Shown here: in pieces, positions 60,356-64,000 of the stretch
Layout of the letters: each line of letters starts with the position of its first letter
Position numbering within the stretch: the stretch's first letter is position 1
NCBI RefSeq assembly: GCF_027923705.1
Contig: NZ_AP026442.1
Location: 248,001 to 312,000 of the forward strand
Direction: 5' to 3'
From: Cellulomonas sp. NTE-D12
GTDB taxonomy: Bacteria > Actinomycetota > Actinomycetes > Actinomycetales > Cellulomonadaceae
DNA: 64,000 bases
The notes under the pieces: model-generated
The model's database searches: none
What the model was told of the DNA's origin: nothing
The model's input: the letters and a program-made list of their open reading frames with translations, nothing else
Position numbers and translations under genes: made by a program

Positions 60356-62590
60356 TCAGCCCGCCCCGGGCAGGCTCAGGTCCTGCGACACGGTGCCGCC
60401 GGCGGTCACGCCGACCACGGCCGTGCTGACCACGACACCGCCCTGGGACACGCTGACCGAGTAGGACCCGGGCGGCAGCTGGACGAACGAGTAGTACCCG
60501 GCCGGAGTGCCGGCGGCGGCCGTCGACGTCGTGGTCCAGCTGTGCTGCCCGTCTGTCGCCACCACGCTGACGCCGGCCGTGCCGACGGTCCCGGTGCGGA
60601 CCACGCCCTGCACCGTCCCCCAGGACGGGCGCAGCGTGACGCTGACGGGCGCGGCGACGCCTGTGGACAGGTCCACCGCGACGCTCTGCGACGTGTACCC
60701 GGCGAGCGTGACGGTCAGCGTGTACAGGCCCGGCTTGAGCCCGGCCAGCGTGAACGAGCCGACGGTGCCGGTGGTCAGCGAGGTGGCGCTCACGGCGGTG
60801 GGACCGCCGGTCGCCGTGACGGTCGCCCGGCCCAGACCGCTGCCGTCCGGCGCCAGCACCCGGCCGGTGACGGTGCCCGCGCCTCCCGTCAGCGCGACCG
60901 CGAGGCCCGTCTTGGACTGGCCGGCGGTCAGGTCGACCACGACGGTCGAGGGCGTGTAGCCCGGTGCGGTGAACGTGACCACGTAGGTGCCGGGGGTCGG
61001 CAGGTTGGGGATGACGAACGTGCCGACGGCCCCGACGGTCGGGGTGCCGACGACGATCGGGTTGCTGCCGTCCGCCGTGGTGACCGTGACACCGCCGAGC
61101 GGAGCCTTGCCGTCCGTCACCGTCCCGGAGATCTGGCCCGTGCCGGCGCGCAGCGTGACGTTCGGCGCGAACCGCTGCTGCCCGCCGGTGACCGTCTCGG
61201 TGATGGTGGTCGGCTGGTAGCCGGGGGCCGTGAAGCTCAGCTCGTAGGTGCCGGGTGCCACCACGTTCGGCAGCGCGTACGTGCCGTCGGGGGCCGCGGT
61301 CACGGTGCGGGTGAGGGTCGCGTCGTCGCGCGCCCAGGTCGCCCGGGCGACGACGGTGGTGACGACGGGTGCGGTGACCACCCCGACGTCCACCTTGCCG
61401 CTGATCTGCGCGGGCGCGCCGGTGACCGTGAGGTTGACGCCGCTGGTCACCGTCTGGGCCACGGCGTTCACCGAGGTGGCCCCGGACGCGTCGCCCGCCG
61501 CCGGGTACCAGACGGTGGTGTACCCGTCCGCCCGCACGCTGACCAGGTACGCCCCGGGGAACAGGCCCGCGATCGCGTAGCTGCCGTCCTGCTGGGTGGC
61601 CGCCGAGCCGACCAGCACCGGGCCGTTGGCGGTGGACCGCCACGCCTCGACGGTCAGCCGTCCCACGCCCTGCTGGTCGCTGGCCGCGGTCACCGTGCCG
61701 GCCACCGTGCCGCCGACGCCCGCCGGCAGCACCCCGTCACGCGGCACCGCACCGGCCGGTGCGCCGCCGTCGCCCGCACCCGCGGCCGCCGCACCGGTGC
61801 CGCCGGCCGCCGTCACGGCCGTGGCGGCGAAGAACGACGCCGGCGCCACCTTGGTGAACGGGTCCGCGCCCAGCACAGCACCCACGCCGAGCAGGAACAT
61901 CGTCGCCCAGGCCGCGAGGATCGCCGCCAGCACCAGCAGGGTCAGCACGCCGGCGCTGAACCGGGAACGCTGCCGCAGCACCAGGGGCAGCACCTGGTGC
62001 TGGTCGAGCGCGGTGCCCTCCACCTGCAGCGCCCGCTCGCGGTCGGGGCCGAGCAGCTGCCGCGGACCCTGCACCCGCACCGCGCACGTGGCGGTCGCCC
62101 CCGGCGCGAGGCTGAGCGTGGACGGCGTCAGCGTCGCCGCCAGGCTCCGGTCGCTGTCCGTCGCACGCAGCGCGACGTCGAGCGGCACGTTGCCGCGGTT
62201 GGCCACCTGCACCTCGAACGTCGCCCGGCGGCGCGCCCGGATGGTCGTCGGCGCCGCGCTCAGGGCCAGCTCGGGCCGCGTGGCCACCACCACGTCGACG
62301 TCGTGGTGCGCCGCGCCCGCCGTGCCCGCCTCGCCGGTCACCTGCACCGTGATCGGGTGCGTGCCGGCCGGGAAGCTGCTCGGCAGGTCCAGCCGCACCA
62401 CCAGCTGCCCGGTGGCGTCCGGGAACAGGGCCAGCACCGACGGCCGGGACGACGTGTGCTCGGCCGGCAGGCCCAGCACCTGGGCGCTGACGCCGTCGAT
62501 CACCGTGCCGGTGTTCACCACGTCGATCGGGATCTCGCCGGACCCGCCCGGGGGGACCTCGAGGACGTCGACACCGCTGAGGACGCGCAC
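60356..62590 (-). CDS. Membrane-anchored Ig/carboxypeptidase-regulatory-repeat protein (744 residues)
   Basis: This is the first paralogue, transcribed just after the cap gene. Two Ig-like domains lie at 1-200, one membrane segment at about 215-240 (AGVLTLLVLAAILAAWATMFLLGVG), then an Ala/Gly linker and about five carboxypeptidase-regulatory-like repeats (GxVxxxxxPLGGVTVTTADG...PGTYVVTFTAPGYTP). The GTG start lies seven bases after the cap stop. It probably acts with the two following paralogues in the envelope. Confidence 0.85.
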   Translation of the reverse strand: MRVLSGVDVLEVPPGGSGEIPIDVVNTGTVIDGVSAQVLGLPAEHTSSRPSVLALFPDATGQLVVRLDLPSSFPAGTHPITVQVTGEAGTAGAAHHDVDVVVATRPELALSAAPTTIRARRRATFEVQVANRGNVPLDVALRATDSDRSLAATLTPSTLSLAPGATATCAVRVQGPRQLLGPDRERALQVEGTALDQHQVLPLVLRQRSRFSAGVLTLLVLAAILAAWATMFLLGVGAVLGADPFTKVAPASFFAATAVTAAGGTGAAAAGAGDGGAPAGAVPRDGVLPAGVGGTVAGTVTAASDQQGVGRLTVEAWRSTANGPVLVGSAATQQDGSYAIAGLFPGAYLVSVRADGYTTVWYPAAGDASGATSVNAVAQTVTSGVNLTVTGAPAQISGKVDVGVVTAPVVTTVVARATWARDDATLTRTVTAAPDGTYALPNVVAPGTYELSFTAPGYQPTTITETVTGGQQRFAPNVTLRAGTGQISGTVTDGKAPLGGVTVTTADGSNPIVVGTPTVGAVGTFVIPNLPTPGTYVVTFTAPGYTPSTVVVDLTAGQSKTGLAVALTGGAGTVTGRVLAPDGSGLGRATVTATGGPTAVSATSLTTGTVGSFTLAGLKPGLYTLTVTLAGYTSQSVAVDLSTGVAAPVSVTLRPSWGTVQGVVRTGTVGTAGVSVVATDGQHSWTTTSTAAAGTPAGYYSFVQLPPGSYSVSVSQGGVVVSTAVVGVTAGGTVSQDLSLPGAG

Positions 62591-62597
62591 GGTCAGG

Positions 62598-63224
62598 TCA
62601 CGCCCTGCGGTCGAGGACGGCCGGGCGCAGCGGGGTCGTGGTCGCCTCGACCGACGTGACGGCCGGGGCGGCGAGCTGCCACGGGTAGGCGTCGGCGGCG
62701 ACCGTGGCCAGCAGCGTGAACGACGCCTTGAGGGTGCCGCCCAACCCCGACCACAGCTCCCGCGGCCGGTTCAGCTCGTCCACCGCGAGGCTCAGCTGCA
62801 CGCTGGACTCCAGGGGCACGGCGAGGTGCTCGACGGGCAGCACCTGCTGCGCCACCAGCCGCGTCAGCACGTCCCCGAGCAGCTGGTGCTCGTCCCGCGT
62901 GCTCCCCGCCCACGCGCTGACCAGGTACGACAGCTGCACCATCGGCAGCGGCGCCCGGTGCTCGGCGCGCCCGTCGGGTCCCGGCCGCGAGGCGGCGGGC
63001 CGCGGCGGCACCGGGCTGCGGGCGACGTTGTAGAGGAACAGGCTCACGGTGATCCGGTTGACCTGCGCGGCCCAGGTGGACGACGGCGCCTCGAAGGAGA
63101 TGTCGCCCGTCTCCGGGGTGAGCGGGAGGGCGGAGCGCAGGTAGCTCTCGAGCCCGTCCTCGACTGCGGGGATGAGGATGGCGGGCTCCCTTCTGCTCGA
63201 CGTGCCGCCCGTGGGCCCGGTCAC
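62598..63224 (-). CDS. DUF4255 CIS cap/tail-terminator protein (Afp16-like)
   Basis: This DUF4255 protein caps the sheath and tube. The core begins ILIPAVEDGLESYLRSALPL and includes the RITVSLFLYNV and PMVQLSYLVSAWAG motifs. The start is uncertain. I give the GTG at 63224 (208 residues), but the best ribosome site (AAGGGAG, about 63186-63192) points to an ATC codon at 63177-63179, and a further ATG at 63278 lies inside a 17-bp repeat. It is the first minus-strand gene from a divergent promoter region shared with the ATPase gene. Confidence 0.82.
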   Translation of the reverse strand: MTGPTGGTSSRREPAILIPAVEDGLESYLRSALPLTPETGDISFEAPSSTWAAQVNRITVSLFLYNVARSPVPPRPAASRPGPDGRAEHRAPLPMVQLSYLVSAWAGSTRDEHQLLGDVLTRLVAQQVLPVEHLAVPLESSVQLSLAVDELNRPRELWSGLGGTLKASFTLLATVAADAYPWQLAAPAVTSVEATTTPLRPAVLDRRA

Positions 63225-63229
63225 CGGCC

Positions 63230-63280
63230 CAGCAGCCGTCGCACGCCAGCAGCCGTCGCATGCCAGCAGCCATCGCACGC
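63230..63280. repeat. 17-bp tandem repeat, three copies
   Basis: Three copies of CAGCAGCCGTCGCACGC, with one base changed in copy 2 and one in copy 3, lie just upstream of the cap gene and partly under its longest open frame. It may be a transcription-factor array or a slippage product. Confidence 0.9.
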
Positions 63281-63320
63281 CGGAGAGGCGTTGCCGATGC
63301 TAGGAACCGGGCGGAACGGC

Positions 63321-63347
63321 CAACATCGGTAATCGCTACCGAAGTTG
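63321..63347. promoter_or_regulatory. 27-bp CIS dyad, copy 2
   Basis: CAA-CA-TCGGTA-ATCGC-TACCGA-AG-TTG is a perfect dyad in all conserved positions. It lies between the divergent cap and ATPase genes. It shares 11 of 12 inner-arm bases and both CAA/TTG ends with copy 1 at 36732-36758, while the five central bases differ. Confidence 0.75.
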
Positions 63348-63522
63348 CCTCCCAGCCCTCGACCGTGCGCACGCGCCGCGGTCAGACTCGGAGCGGTCCG
63401 GCCGGTCGACCCGCACCGGCGGTGCCGGCAGCCCACCGGCAGCCCCGGCGCCGTGGGTCGCCGTGCCGGGTCGAGGGCGGCCCGGTGCCGCGCGCCGTCC
63501 GTCGTCGTGAAGGAGGCCCGTC

Positions 63523-64000
63523 GTGCGCGAACGCCTGGCGCGCCTGCTCAAGCCGGTCGAGCTCGCGGCGGACCGGCGGCACGTCGCGGACCCGGTGCTG
63601 GTGGCGCGGCTCGAGGCGGCGCTCGAGGTGCTGCGCGACGAGTACGCCGGCCCGCTGCCGCAGCAGGAGGACCGGCTGGCGGGCGTCGCGGACGTGTTCG
63701 GGCTGGACCCGGAGGACGTCGACGTGCTGACGGTCGCGGCCGCTCCGGACCTCGACGCGAACCTCGCGCTGGTGTACGGGCTGCTGCGGGGGCAGCGGTC
63801 ACCTGCCCGCGCGTCGACCGGCCTGGTGCTGGAGCTGACCGGGCAGCCGTCCCTGTCGAGCGAGGCGCACGCCCGGCTCGGTGCCGGCGCTCCGCTGCGC
63901 CGGTACGGGCTGCTCGAGCAGCAGCAGGACCAGCCGTGGCTGCTGCGCGACGTGTGGCTGCCGGACCGGGTGCTGGCCCACCTGACGGGCGTCGACCAGC
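63523..64000 (+). CDS. N-terminal part of the CIS AAA+ ATPase (Afp15-like), cut by the window end
   Basis: 159 residues are visible. The sequence LLRDEYAGPLPQQ..., GLDPEDVDVLTVAAAPDLDANLALVYGLLRGQ and PLRRYGLLEQQQDQPWLLRDVWLPDRVLAHLTG is the winged N-terminal region of the AAA+ ATPases found in Afp/PVC-type loci. The AAA core with Walker A/B would lie beyond position 64000. The GTG at 63523 has a perfect AAGGAGG six bases before it. It is divergent from the cap gene, across the 27-bp dyad. Confidence 0.8.
   Translation, partial: MRERLARLLKPVELAADRRHVADPVLVARLEAALEVLRDEYAGPLPQQEDRLAGVADVFGLDPEDVDVLTVAAAPDLDANLALVYGLLRGQRSPARASTGLVLELTGQPSLSSEAHARLGAGAPLRRYGLLEQQQDQPWLLRDVWLPDRVLAHLTGVDQ

Noticed and set aside
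52573..60429. A very long plus-strand open frame opposite the repeat proteins
   Set aside because: Its peptide is low-complexity Arg/Gly/His-rich with no domain. The minus-strand genes have clear Ig and carboxypeptidase-regulatory-like repeats, so the plus frame is a GC-driven shadow.
51619..62590. Active carboxypeptidases
   Set aside because: Only the regulatory-like beta domains are present. No zinc-binding HxxE...H peptidase core is visible.

Overview
The window is high-GC chromosomal DNA from an actinobacterium, most like Cellulomonas or a relative. The evidence is a dnaK-grpE-dnaJ-hspR operon preceded by HspR boxes, a class Ib nrdHIEF cluster preceded by paired NrdR-type boxes, frequent GTG starts, 4-base stop/start overlaps, and proteins whose closest remembered relatives are actinobacterial. 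The genus is inferred, not proven.

The left part (1-36.5 kb) is mostly ordinary chromosome. Order: end of an MBL-fold hydrolase, a zinc alcohol dehydrogenase and a cupin; the Hsp70 operon; an FtsH-like membrane protease; nrdHIEF; a 5'-truncated chemoreceptor next to a 7-bp tandem repeat; a phosphotransferase; a degenerate GGDEF-like protein divergent from a sigma factor fused to a zinc finger, a membrane segment and an extracytoplasmic tail; upp, tadA and a sirtuin; tRNA-Ser(CGA); ohrR-ohr; a PAP2-DedA pair followed by a two-component system, all on the minus strand; a phosphoesterase; a HigBA-type toxin-antitoxin pair; a second zinc alcohol dehydrogenase; a MATE exporter with a MarR regulator; a potassium channel; a DUF2254 membrane protein; and an 899-residue ATP-dependent LuxR (MalT-like) regulator.

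The right part (36.8-64 kb) is a contractile injection system (CIS) locus of the phage-tail-like Afp/PVC type. On the plus strand, tightly coupled, are sheath, tube, tail assembly chaperone, a 59-residue protein, a second tube protein, a 1081-residue low-complexity protein with an Afp6-like C-terminal helix, a LysM adaptor, a VgrG-like spike, a gp25 protein, a gpJ-like protein, a tail-I protein and a membrane-anchored zinc-ribbon protein. On the minus strand are a DUF4255 cap (terminator) protein and three tandem paralogous membrane proteins (744, 863 and 2042 residues) built of Ig-like and carboxypeptidase-regulatory-like repeats. At the right edge a plus-strand gene begins with the N-terminal region typical of the CIS AAA+ ATPase. 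No fibre, PAAR tip or tape-measure gene was recognised.

Two observations stand out. First, the same 27-bp dyad (CAA-N2-TCGGTA-N5-TACSGA-N2-TTG) lies before the sheath operon (36732-36758) and in the divergent region between the cap and ATPase genes (63321-63347), with the LuxR gene beside the first copy. Second, between the zinc-ribbon gene and the 2042-residue gene sits a 1.8-kb cassette of visibly lower GC. It carries a Tat-exported cysteine-rich miniprotein, an unknown protein and a MauE/DoxX-like membrane protein. It is bracketed by a 53-bp direct repeat of the neighbouring gene's 3' end, which suggests insertion of a peptide-maturation cassette into the CIS locus.
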